Of a stretch of 63,102 nt of DNA, positions 1-6,875 are shown piece after piece; positions within the stretch are counted from its first letter, which is position 1, and each line of letters opens with the position of its first letter. The notes under the pieces were generated by a model. It saw nothing but the letters and a program-made list of their open reading frames with translations. It ran no database searches and was not told the origin of the DNA. The stretch comes from Bacteroidaceae bacterium (GTDB taxonomy: Bacteria > Bacteroidota > Bacteroidia > Bacteroidales > Bacteroidaceae). A program made the position numbers and the translations under genes. Location of the stretch: the NCBI GenBank assembly GCA_016292045.1, contig JAEEZX010000060.1, positions 1 to 63,102 of the forward strand, written 5' to 3'.

Positions 1-88
1 ATAAATCCTGGTCTTTAGGAGAATATACCTGCTCTATTATTTCTTCAAAAGGAGCAAGCGCATCTTTATATTCTAACTCTTTATCCAT
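1..88 (-). CDS. 5' end of unidentified third gene of the MBL cassette (partial)
   Basis: An open frame begins with ATG at 86-88 and runs off the left window edge. It starts MDKELEYKDALAPFEEI and 29 codons are visible, acidic and without a signal peptide. It starts 9 bases after the stop of the upstream metallo-beta-lactamase-fold gene on the same strand, so the two are probably co-transcribed. Too little is present to assign a family. It may encode the effector or regulator of the three-gene cassette, but nothing visible shows this. Confidence 0.6.
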   Translation of the reverse strand, partial: MDKELEYKDALAPFEEIIEQVYSPKDQDL

Positions 89-97
89 GGAGTATTA

Positions 98-952
98 TTA
101 GAAAGTACAATTAATCGAAGCTGATAATGTTCCACCGTATCGTGAATCATCTGTCTCACCAAACTCAATCATAATGTTCCCATCTTTCCGGGTCGTTAAG
201 CACTTGCGAGTTTCCTTTTTCATATTAGAGTTATTATACACAGGATAACCTTTTGTTTTATTATCATACTTATCCGTAACACTTGTTTCACCCTCTAATG
301 TGTCAGATATAACTGTCAGATAAGGGTTTACCAAGGTTACGAAGTCATCATAATATCCTGACTCGCGTCCGTGATGAGCTGCGACTAAGACGTAAGCATT
401 CTTTACTGCCTCCTTAAAGGACTCCCTGGCCATTAATTTTTCAAAGGATGCTTTCTCATTATCCCCGCAAACCACAATTTTTGCATTGCCAAGCTGCAAA
501 ACGACGATAGCACTAAAATTATTCTTATTTGACTTGTCGCGCAAAGAGGCAGAGAATACTCTTGCAGACAATCCATCAAATGGATTGCCCGAAGAAGGCT
601 TCTCATCTTCAGTTAATGCTCCTGTAAAACTCTCGGTAAAGTCACAATACTTAACAAAATCATCTTTTTCTCCCTCGCGAGCACTTGCCACAAGTTCCTC
701 TCTAGAGAAATCTTTAACTCTCCATAAAACTTGCGGATAGCCATAATTAATGTTTTGTATGTCACTAAAGTGATCGTGATGTGGATGTGTAATCACCATA
801 TATCCTACTGTCTTTAGCAGCAAAGAGCGTAATGGACTTACCCCTGCTTTAGAGCCTAAATCAATTACAATGTATTTCCCGTTAGGTGCAGCTATGTGGA
901 CAGCAAGACCAAGCTCCACATCCCATACCTTCATAACCGCTGTTTTTGCCAT
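98..952 (-). CDS. MBL-fold metallohydrolase, ComEC/Rec2 C-domain type
   Basis: This 284-residue protein has the metallo-beta-lactamase metal-binding pattern: HPHHDH at residues 56-61, a downstream metal ligand in CGD (162-164) and a late HHG motif (193-195). The pattern resembles the stand-alone hydrolase domain related to the ComEC C-terminus, which acts on nucleic acid or other phosphodiester/ester substrates. There is no signal peptide, so it is probably cytoplasmic. It follows the four-TM gene with 2 bases between them and precedes a third gene by 9 bases, which argues for one functional unit. MBL proteins of this type recur in bacterial conflict systems. A defence role here is inference from the accessory context; the true substrate is unknown. 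Confidence 0.75.
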   Translation of the reverse strand: MAKTAVMKVWDVELGLAVHIAAPNGKYIVIDLGSKAGVSPLRSLLLKTVGYMVITHPHHDHFSDIQNINYGYPQVLWRVKDFSREELVASAREGEKDDFVKYCDFTESFTGALTEDEKPSSGNPFDGLSARVFSASLRDKSNKNNFSAIVVLQLGNAKIVVCGDNEKASFEKLMARESFKEAVKNAYVLVAAHHGRESGYYDDFVTLVNPYLTVISDTLEGETSVTDKYDNKTKGYPVYNNSNMKKETRKCLTTRKDGNIMIEFGETDDSRYGGTLSASINCTF

Positions 953-954
953 AA

Positions 955-1548
955 TTATTTCTTCAATTTAAGATACTCTGTTAATACCTCTTTTGCATAA
1001 TAATATGCGCTCTCTTTAAAACGATTCCAAGAAAGAATCAAGACAGCAATAGACAAAAGCCATGAATACCAAACATCATAGAGCATACACTCAACAACAA
1101 TTGCTACAAATATCACAGTTGTAAAAACAACTCGTGAAAGTGCATAATTGCCGTTAAAATCTGATACGCGATTATCATTATTAGAGCTTACCATCCGCAT
1201 GGCATAGCCAAACATCTTGTCGGTTGTGGCTTCAGCGTCATCTGTATCCTTCTTCAGAGACTTAACTGCTTCTTCTGCAAAGTAGAACTTAACCTTCTTA
1301 ATCCCTGTCCATTTCTGACCGGGTACAGGGGTAAGTAACTTATCAGAAGGCTTACCACATATGGTGCAAAAGAGGAATGGTTCAATTAAGCTACTTATAG
1401 CATTTAAGAAATAGCCTACCACGTAGCCAGCCGGTATAACGACCCATTCACTGATATCTAAATCTGGGAATAACAACTTCCAGATGGCAAAGAATGCTAC
1501 TATACCAACAATCAGATTTGATAAAAGGTCGTAATACTTAAAACTCAT
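955..1548 (-). CDS. four-TM membrane protein of the MBL cassette
   Basis: A 197-residue protein with two N-terminal hydrophobic helices (about residues 10-27 and 35-58), a polar middle segment of roughly 75 residues, and two C-terminal helices (about 137-155 and 158-175). Both termini and the middle segment are probably cytosolic. The first loop has a CTICGKP sequence that might bind metal. I do not recognise the family. Helix pairs around a soluble middle are common in membrane effectors of anti-phage systems, and the immediate MBL-fold neighbour fits that idea, but this is inference. The start is the ATG at 1546-1548; a small GC-rich hairpin lies about 30 bases upstream. Confidence 0.6.
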   Translation of the reverse strand: MSFKYYDLLSNLIVGIVAFFAIWKLLFPDLDISEWVVIPAGYVVGYFLNAISSLIEPFLFCTICGKPSDKLLTPVPGQKWTGIKKVKFYFAEEAVKSLKKDTDDAEATTDKMFGYAMRMVSSNNDNRVSDFNGNYALSRVVFTTVIFVAIVVECMLYDVWYSWLLSIAVLILSWNRFKESAYYYAKEVLTEYLKLKK

Positions 1549-1619
1549 ATTACTTTTGCTACACTTTCCATTGCGGCTCTGCCGCTTAAATAATCCCGCC
1601 GGTGGTGGATTTTATAAAG

Positions 1620-1982
1620 TCACAGCTGACACCTTATTATATATCGGAAGACGGAACGAAGGATGATGTTTGAAGGATAAAGGCCACGCTCGGTGAAAAC
1701 TTTGGTGGAATTGCGGTTCTTCGCTGACACATTTGTGGTCAAAATTTTTGACCGCAAACCGCGTAACTCGCTGGCATTCAACTCGAACATGTAGTGCATC
1801 GGGAATTTATCCAGGTTATTCTTTACCGCCTGATTTATTTCACGAGTTTCAACTCCATAAAGGAATGCTACATCCGCATCGGCAATCACCTCCTGATTAC
1901 GGATGACAGCTATCTTGCCCTCTACCTCCTTCATCAAGGCTGGTAGCAGGTCTGTATGGTCTTTCTTTACTATATTACTCAT
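1620..1982 (-). pseudogene. ORF6N-domain protein, truncated
   Basis: The N-terminal part matches the ORF6N domain, a phage-type DNA-binding domain often paired with KilA-N proteins: RNQEVIADADVAFLYGVET followed by a conserved helix ending DKFP. The later segment TERGLYPSNIILRS aligns with the usual TERGLYMLATILKS stretch. The frame then ends after about 11 unrelated residues, at 120 in total, whereas family members usually continue with a further C-terminal region. It therefore looks like a 3'-truncated remnant, possibly of prophage or mobile origin. A short but functional DNA-binding protein cannot be excluded. Confidence 0.6.
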
Positions 1983-2016
1983 TTCGGATGAAACGTTATT
2001 CTTCTTTTCCTCCTTT

Positions 2017-2213
2017 GAACACGAATAACACGAATTGAACGAATAATTTTCTTTCAGATGACTGTCTTATAAGACTGCTTTGTTGAAAACAATGGTTTAA
2101 TTATATTTGATGAATCTTGAAAACGAGCTTTCAGAAGTTCATCCAACAAAATTAAACTTATCATCTGAAAGAAAAACTAATATCATCATTCGTTAGATTA
2201 GTTAGATTTGTGG
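2017..2213. repeat. palindromic non-coding element with inverted 9-bp arrays
   Basis: The gap between the ORF6N remnant and the DUF3990 gene holds a long imperfect palindrome. A perfect 15-bp inverted repeat lies at 2047-2061 and 2161-2175, and an inner pair GTTTAATT/AATTAAAC lies at 2095-2102 and 2150-2157. The outer arms are short arrays of 9-bp units: ACACGAATA-like at 2017-2046, and the inverted CTAACGAAT-like series at 2188-2213. No coding frame is visible. Its architecture (inverted nonamer arrays around a palindrome) is shared with the elements at 4840-5385 and 6485-6871. It could be a MITE-like element or a structured transcript. Confidence 0.55.
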
Positions 2214-2240
2214 TCGTTAATAGTATGCTTCTGGGGCGTT

Positions 2241-2720
2241 TCAGACATTGTAACTTTCCACGAACTTGAGGGCCGCTATCACACGTTCTGTGTGAAAAGA
2301 TAATTGATCATAAGTCCTATAAGCCCTAAGCTGCAATATTGCAGCCTCGGCACTCAAGACACCGCTCTCGAAAAGGTTTACCGTGGTGAAAACTTTATCG
2401 TTGGCGACAGGACCTTGTACCAAGTCGTACTCATGCTTGCGTGACTTACGGCAATCTGTAACAAAATACAACCAAGCCTCATCAGCACCATTGAACCGAC
2501 GTATATCTAAATCAGCGTTGTCCAGCAAAGCCTCGTCAAACTCATAGACACTAACCACAGCACGCGCAGCACCTTCCCTCTCACGCTTGATATGCGCCCA
2601 ACGCACAGCCTGCTCCTCGACACTGGTCGTATAGAACCCTTTCCCAAAGTCGGCATTCGACCTACCTGGTCTGAGGGAGGGTTTTCTTATAGCTACCGTT
2701 GAACCGTGATAAAGTCTCAT
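2241..2720 (-). CDS. DUF3990 protein, ART-fold toxin candidate
   Basis: A 159-residue protein beginning MRLYHGS, followed by FGKGFYTT at about residues 26-33. These are typical of DUF3990, a family with an ADP-ribosyltransferase-like fold (the LYHGS strand, the GxGFYTT element and a later acidic catalytic position). It is encoded directly downstream of a DUF3791-containing gene whose stop region overlaps its ATG by 4 bases, the usual order for this two-gene pair. The pair is generally regarded as a toxin-antitoxin or phage-defence module with this protein as the enzyme. Target and activity are not visible in the sequence. Confidence 0.75.
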   Translation of the reverse strand: MRLYHGSTVAIRKPSLRPGRSNADFGKGFYTTSVEEQAVRWAHIKREREGAARAVVSVYEFDEALLDNADLDIRRFNGADEAWLYFVTDCRKSRKHEYDLVQGPVANDKVFTTVNLFESGVLSAEAAILQLRAYRTYDQLSFHTERVIAALKFVESYNV

Positions 2721-3142
2721 TTCTTTCTTTTATTTATAAAACGCTGGATATCATCCAACACATATTCCAATCCCTGAGTATGGAGCAAATCATAGTTGTC
2801 GATGACATACTCATTAGCACCAGACTCCTTAAATATAACCCATGCGCGCATCCCGCTTATCTGCTTACGGATAGCATAATTCTCCAGACAGTAGGCGTAG
2901 AACTCGAATTCCTCATGCGTAAAACTCCTACTTTCCACATTGCGCGCTGCCTCAAACTCATCGTAAAGAGCCCCGGTGCTAAGATACCACCACTTGGCCC
3001 CTTCATCATAGAGCCGCTCGTACATAGGATTGGAATATATGTACACAAGGGCATCTTCCAAAGCAATGCGCTTCCTCTGGGACACATATTCTGCCAACCG
3101 TGAAATCTTGATTGGCACAATTTGTTCTTCATATACACCCAT
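2717..3142 (-). CDS. DUF3791-containing partner (antitoxin candidate)
   Basis: This 141-residue protein ends in a DUF3791-like stretch (about residues 77-137): EFYAYCLENYAIRK, then YVIDNYDLLHTQG and a terminal helix. The N-terminal 70 residues form a separate helical module with tryptophans and tyrosines around KWWYLSTGALYDEF. The gene overlaps the following DUF3990 ART-like gene by 4 bases, so expression is coupled, as expected of an antitoxin made first. Most DUF3791 proteins are only about 65-75 residues, so this is a two-module version that could carry the DNA-binding or toxin-neutralising parts in one chain. Confidence 0.65.
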   Translation of the reverse strand: MGVYEEQIVPIKISRLAEYVSQRKRIALEDALVYIYSNPMYERLYDEGAKWWYLSTGALYDEFEAARNVESRSFTHEEFEFYAYCLENYAIRKQISGMRAWVIFKESGANEYVIDNYDLLHTQGLEYVLDDIQRFINKRKK

Positions 3143-3188
3143 GGGAAGTAAGAGGCGAGAGATAATCTCAGTAAGGAATTATTAGTTT

Positions 3189-3219
3189 ATAGATAATAGA
3201 TAACAGATAATAGTTAATA
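3189..3219. repeat. left arm of 31-bp perfect inverted repeat around S23 gene 1
   Basis: This A/T-rich arm consists of 7-bp units of the form AATAGAT and its variants. The 31 bases at 3189-3219 are the exact reverse complement of 3612-3642 on the other side of the four-helix-bundle gene. Heptamer-like sequence continues outside the exact match (about 3176-3241). Confidence 0.9.
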
Positions 3220-3241
3220 AATAATAAATAATAGATAAGAG

Positions 3242-3601
3242 TTATTCTTCCTTTGTCTTAGTTGTCTTGATAATGGAAGTTAATAGTTTAAGGAGCTCAT
3301 CATTATCCGATTTTAATGAATTAAACTCGTCATCGGTAAAGTACTCAGCAGAATGAATCACATCAAGCCAGTAGTCCGTTTCACCGGCTTCCTTTAGGGC
3401 GATATTGAGTTTACTAATAAAGTCCTTGCGGCTCTGCGCATAGAGACCTTCTCGCACGTTAGCACCGATACTGGTGCCGGAACGCAGGAGTTGCTTCGAC
3501 ATCACGGTCTCTTTCTTCTTGTCTCTCAGATAGCGATAGCATTTCGCTATCCGTTTGCCGAACGCCAAACTCTTTTCGCCTACTACACTCTGCGTCGCCA
3601 C
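3242..3601 (-). CDS. four-helix-bundle protein, 23S rRNA intervening-sequence (S23) family
   Basis: A 119-residue protein of the TIGR02436/S23 family. The signature is MSKQLLRSGTSIGANVRE at about residues 34-51, followed by FISKLNIALKEAGETDYWL, and the chain is almost entirely helical. Founding members are encoded by intervening sequences in 23S rRNA genes of Leptospira and Coxiella; the family is also related in fold to Avd proteins of diversity-generating retroelements. The role of intergenic copies is unknown. This gene is enclosed by 31-bp perfect inverted repeats, 11 bp beyond its start and 22 bp beyond its stop, so a transcript would form a long stem with the ORF in the loop. A paralogue lies at 9816-10169. 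Confidence 0.85.
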   Translation of the reverse strand: MATQSVVGEKSLAFGKRIAKCYRYLRDKKKETVMSKQLLRSGTSIGANVREGLYAQSRKDFISKLNIALKEAGETDYWLDVIHSAEYFTDDEFNSLKSDNDELLKLLTSIIKTTKTKEE

Positions 3602-3611
3602 AACATTTATC

Positions 3612-3642
3612 TATTAACTATTATCTGTTATCTATTATCTAT
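3612..3642. repeat. right arm of 31-bp perfect inverted repeat around S23 gene 1
   Basis: Exact reverse complement of 3189-3219. The heptamer pattern continues to about 3660, directly against the gmd stop codon, so the array forms the whole spacer between the S23 gene and gmd. Confidence 0.9.
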
Positions 3643-3659
3643 TAACTTTTATCTATTAA

Positions 3660-4787
3660 CTATTTCACAATGCCTTTTTCGAGGTATTCTGCAAGGTTGG
3701 TGCGGACTTTGGCGGCAGCACCTTCTGCAGCGATCTTCGCGATATCGTGCTCGACCATTATCTTGACGAGCTCTTCAAATGATGTTTTTGCAGGATTCCA
3801 TCCAAGTTTTGCCTTGGCCTTTGTCGGATCTCCCCAAAGATTTACTACGTCAGTGGGACGGTAGAAGTCGGGGGAAACGCGGACGACGATATCTCCAGTT
3901 GACAATTGAGAATTGACAGTTGACAATTGGGGGGCGATACTCTTGATGATTCCGACTTCGTTGAGGCCTTCGCCTTGGAATTCCAATTCGATGCCGGCAT
4001 GCTTGAAGGCATAGTAGGCAAACTCACGCACACTGTGCTGAACACCCGTGGCAATGACGAAGTCCTCAGGTTGGTCGTTCTGCAGTATCAGCCACATGCA
4101 CTCCACATAGTCCTTGGCATAACCCCAGTCGCGCAGCGAGTCCAGATTACCCAGATAGAGGCAGTCCTGCTGACCCTGGGCTATACGGGCAGCAGCGAGC
4201 GTTATCTTTCTCGTGACGAAGGTTTCGCCACGACGCTCGCTCTCGTGGTTGAACAGGATACCTGAGCAGCAAAACATGTCGTACGCCTCGCGGTATTCCT
4301 TCACAATCCAGTAACCGTACAGCTTGGCAACAGCATAAGGACTGTAGGGATGGAAGGGCGTGTTCTCGTTCTGCGGCACTTCCTCCACCTTGCCATAGAG
4401 CTCGGACGTAGAGGCCTGATAGATGCGGCAGGTCTTCTCGAGATGGCAGGCACGTACAGCCTCCAGGACACGAAGCACACCCGTGGCATCCACATCAGCG
4501 GTGAATTCGGGTGAATCGAAGCTGACCTGTACGTGGCTCTGAGCAGCGAGGTTGTATATCTCATCGGGCTTCACCTTATCCACCACCTTCACAATGGACA
4601 TAGAGTCACCGAGGTCTGCGTAGTGCAGGTGGAAATGGGGCTTGCCCTCCAGATGGGCGATACGCTCACGGAAGTCTACGCTGCTCCTGCGGATGATGCC
4701 ATGGACATCATAGCCCTTGTCGAGCAAAAATTCGGACAAATAGGAGCCATCCTGACCCGTAACTCCAGTGATTAAAGCTGTTTTCAT
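3660..4787 (-). CDS. gmd: GDP-mannose 4,6-dehydratase
   Basis: This cytoplasmic enzyme converts GDP-mannose to GDP-4-keto-6-deoxymannose, the first step to GDP-fucose or GDP-rhamnose for surface glycans. It is an extended SDR protein of 375 residues: nucleotide-binding [10 protein letters not shown] at 8-17, the TSE motif at 127-129, and catalytic YxxxK at Y151/K155. The C-terminal [23 protein letters not shown] stretch is typical. Residues 287-297 ([11 protein letters not shown]) are not family sequence. They are an in-frame translation of the same TTGACAA-type heptamer array found between genes, sitting in a loop of variable length before [13 protein letters not shown]. All catalytic residues are intact, so activity is expected. 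No fucose synthase gene follows in the window. Confidence 0.93.
   Translation of the reverse strand: MKTALITGVTGQDGSYLSEFLLDKGYDVHGIIRRSSVDFRERIAHLEGKPHFHLHYADLGDSMSIVKVVDKVKPDEIYNLAAQSHVQVSFDSPEFTADVDATGVLRVLEAVRACHLEKTCRIYQASTSELYGKVEEVPQNENTPFHPYSPYAVAKLYGYWIVKEYREAYDMFCCSGILFNHESERRGETFVTRKITLAAARIAQGQQDCLYLGNLDSLRDWGYAKDYVECMWLILQNDQPEDFVIATGVQHSVREFAYYAFKHAGIELEFQGEGLNEVGIIKSIAPQLSTVNSQLSTGDIVVRVSPDFYRPTDVVNLWGDPTKAKAKLGWNPAKTSFEELVKIMVEHDIAKIAAEGAAAKVRTNLAEYLEKGIVK
3899..3929. repeat. TTGACAA-type heptamer array inside gmd
   Basis: About four copies of 7-bp units (ttgacaa, ttgagaa, ttgacag variants) lie within the gmd reading frame and encode [11 protein letters not shown]. The same units form the intergenic arrays at 9719-9815 and 11313-11350, so the array has inserted or expanded in a coding region without breaking the frame. 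Confidence 0.85.
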
Positions 4788-4839
4788 TTTATGTTGGTTT
4801 AAGTAGTTTAATTGCTTAGTAGTTTAAAAGGTTTAATTT

Positions 4840-5385
4840 CACACTGAAAGCACTGAAATCACGGAAAACATTTTCCGAAAAAATACTCCCCAGAGGAAAA
4901 TTTTTATGTCCTAGTGCTATTTATGAAAAGGAAAATATTTCGAATTGGCACGAACTTCGTTCTTGTGCTGATAGCCCCTTGGCAAAGCCTGTGAGCGAGC
5001 TCCCGCTGTTGCCATTGGGCTCTCATCAATCACAATATGATAGCCAATATCGAAATTTAAAATCGGCTTTGCCGTAAAATCGCTTTCAAACATCCGTTTT
5101 TAGCGTAAAATGATTATTCTCATCAGGACTAGCCACATGACAATAGATTCTTATTTTATGCGAATGGCGAGAAGCCTGAGCAATTTTACGTGAAAGAATT
5201 GAACGATTTTCGATTTTATCACAGCGAGCCTGCAGAGCAGGTGGTTTTGGCGAGAAGCCTGCGATGGAAGCTTGTTTACAAAAGCTGGCAATTCGCCAAA
5301 AACCAGAGGGAAGTATTTCCTAGCTGTGAGAAAATATTTTCCTCAAAATAAACAAATTCAGTGATTTCTGTGATTTCTGTGTGAG
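4840..5385. repeat. non-coding element A with inverted 9-bp terminal arrays
   Basis: The 650-base gap upstream of gmd has no plausible gene. It is bounded by a pair of imperfect inverted repeats of about 28 bp: 4840-4866, read as CACACTGAA-type 9-bp units, and 5358-5385, made of GATTTCTGT nonamers. The two arms differ at about 4 of 28 positions. The left arm continues into ACATTTTCCG and an ATACTCCCC/AGAGGAAAAT stretch that is repeated almost identically in element B (6485-6871). The interior carries several smaller hairpins. The spacer from 4797 to 4839 adds TTTAA/AGTAG repeats. This is most likely a MITE-like or structured-RNA element; no function is known. Confidence 0.6.
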
Positions 5386-5401
5386 ATTATATTGTTTGTT
5401 T

Positions 5402-5422
5402 ATAAAAAAAGCAAGTTTGGCT
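5402..5422. repeat. left 21-bp inverted repeat of the lipoprotein cassette
   Basis: The sequence from 5402 (ATAAAAAAAGC...) to 5422 (...TTTGGCT) is the exact reverse complement of 6349-6369. It lies 18 bp beyond the stop codon of the fimbrillin-like lipoprotein gene. Confidence 0.9.
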
Positions 5423-5440
5423 GTAAGTTTATTTAATTAG

Positions 5441-6328
5441 TTAAAAATCAATATTAGTTGGGTCGAGCCAGTCTGTCTCAACGGAAAAGGAAGCTGATGA
5501 AGCTGAGGTCGTGAAGACGGAACCTGTGAGTTTTGTGACACGGTTGCGCTTGAAGCTAACATTCTCCACCGTCTTAGTGAAGAGTATGTTGTTCTCTGCA
5601 TCAAAAGCCTGTATCGTGATATCCATCGTCTGCTCGTCTGTGGTCAGGAACACATAGGCTCCAAGCCATATGGGCTCACCAACGGGACGATTGGGCTGGA
5701 TATCAACAGAGAAACCTGTGTCGGATGTGGCCAGACCCGCAGAGGGGTTGAAGCTCATGCCGCCTGCACCAAAGGTGAAACGCAGGTAGGAGACACCGGC
5801 AGAGAGAGCGTCCGTGGAGATGACCTCCATCTTGGACACGAAGCGCGAGAGAGATACCGAGAGGTCCAGAGGTGTGGTACCGGTGACCGTGACGGTCTGC
5901 GTCTTGCGGAACGTGTCGCGCACCTTGTCCTCCGTATAAGAGGCAGAGGTGGGACTGGTGAGCGTAATGGGACTCTCGCTGCCATAGCCCAGCACCACCA
6001 TGGTGTAGGTGCCGATGGGGAGATCGCATGAGAACTCACCAAAGGTCTCGTAGGTGGTGTCGTCTGCACGCAGCTGCGTAAACTTGTAGACTTCATCGTC
6101 GTTGTAACCGTAGAAGGCCAGGGTGATGGCCTTGACACCGGCATATTCGGCAACGGAAGTGGCGGACTTGGTGGCGAATTCCTCCATGGACATAGAGAAA
6201 TCGTTCACACGGACGGTTACCTGCGACGTGCCTGTGGCAACTGCGGGTTGGGGAACCTGAGGTTCGTTGCTGCTAGTGCAGCTTGTGAAAAGCAAGATAA
6301 GGCTTGCTAAAATGAAAAACTTTTTCAT
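5441..6328 (-). CDS. fimbrillin-like surface lipoprotein
   Basis: A 295-residue secreted lipoprotein. The signal peptide ends in the lipobox LFTSC with the lipidated cysteine at residue 17, followed by a short Ser/Pro linker. The rest is beta-rich with Ig-like character. The late motif FKRNRVTKLTGSVF and a terminal stretch ending ETDWLDPTNIDF are typical of Bacteroidota fimbrillin-type (Mfa/FimA-like) subunits and related adhesins. The assignment is by overall pattern, not by a diagnostic residue. No other fimbrial genes are nearby. The gene is alone between 21-bp perfect inverted repeats, which suggests it may be an invertible or mobile single-gene cassette. No TAnnTTTG promoter box is visible in front of it. 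Confidence 0.65.
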   Translation of the reverse strand: MKKFFILASLILLFTSCTSSNEPQVPQPAVATGTSQVTVRVNDFSMSMEEFATKSATSVAEYAGVKAITLAFYGYNDDEVYKFTQLRADDTTYETFGEFSCDLPIGTYTMVVLGYGSESPITLTSPTSASYTEDKVRDTFRKTQTVTVTGTTPLDLSVSLSRFVSKMEVISTDALSAGVSYLRFTFGAGGMSFNPSAGLATSDTGFSVDIQPNRPVGEPIWLGAYVFLTTDEQTMDITIQAFDAENNILFTKTVENVSFKRNRVTKLTGSVFTTSASSASFSVETDWLDPTNIDF

Positions 6329-6348
6329 TTTTTTTTGTTTTTTTATTT

Positions 6349-6369
6349 AGCCAAACTTGCTTTTTTTAT
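6349..6369. repeat. right 21-bp inverted repeat of the lipoprotein cassette
   Basis: Exact reverse complement of 5402-5422. It lies 20 bp upstream of the lipoprotein start codon, where a promoter or recombination site would be expected. Confidence 0.9.
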
Positions 6370-6484
6370 TCAACTAAATAGTTGTTTATATGGACGAGTT
6401 GTTAGTGGACGAGTAGACAGGTCATATCCAATAGCCAAAAGCGAACTACCAACTGTCGGTTAATTATCTTTCAATTCATAAATA

Positions 6485-6871
6485 TCACACAGAAAGCACG
6501 GAAATCACGGAAAAACATTTTCCGAAAAAAAATACTCCCTAGAGGAAAATGTTTGAATCATGGCGAGAGCTTTGCTCTTATTGTCAACAGACATTTTGGC
6601 GAGATTGAAAACAAGCTTTCATCGTCTGCCGCTCAAATCCCCTCAATCACTTAATGATGCCTCATTCTGCAAAATTGAAAATGCTTTAACTTTGCTCAAG
6701 CTAAAATCAGGAGGCATGAGGGCTGCTCAAAGAGCCGGAGAAGGATTTCGTGGACATCTGAGAGCTTGTTCTCAAGGGGACACGAGAGACTATCTCCGAG
6801 AAGATCAAAGATCTTGCCATCATGACGACATTTTTCTGATATTTTCTGTGATTTCTGTGATTTCCGTGTGA
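6485..6871. repeat. non-coding element B with inverted 9-bp terminal arrays
   Basis: Its ends are 9-bp arrays in inverted orientation: 6485-6512 (TCACACAGAA, then CACGGAAAT-type units) and 6843-6871 (ATTTCTGTG units). They match each other with about 4 mismatches in 28-29. The roughly 70 bases after the left arm, including ACATTTTCCGAAAAA and TACTCCCTAGAGGAAAAT, are nearly identical to element A, in the same orientation. The interior shows small hairpins but no convincing gene; an open frame of 103 codons here has no recognisable protein. Elements A and B are paralogous copies on either side of the lipoprotein cassette. Confidence 0.6.
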
Positions 6872-6875
6872 ACTT

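Noticed and set aside
6560..6871. 103-codon frame within element B
   Set aside because: It runs through the terminal nonamer array and its product resembles no protein; the element looks non-coding.
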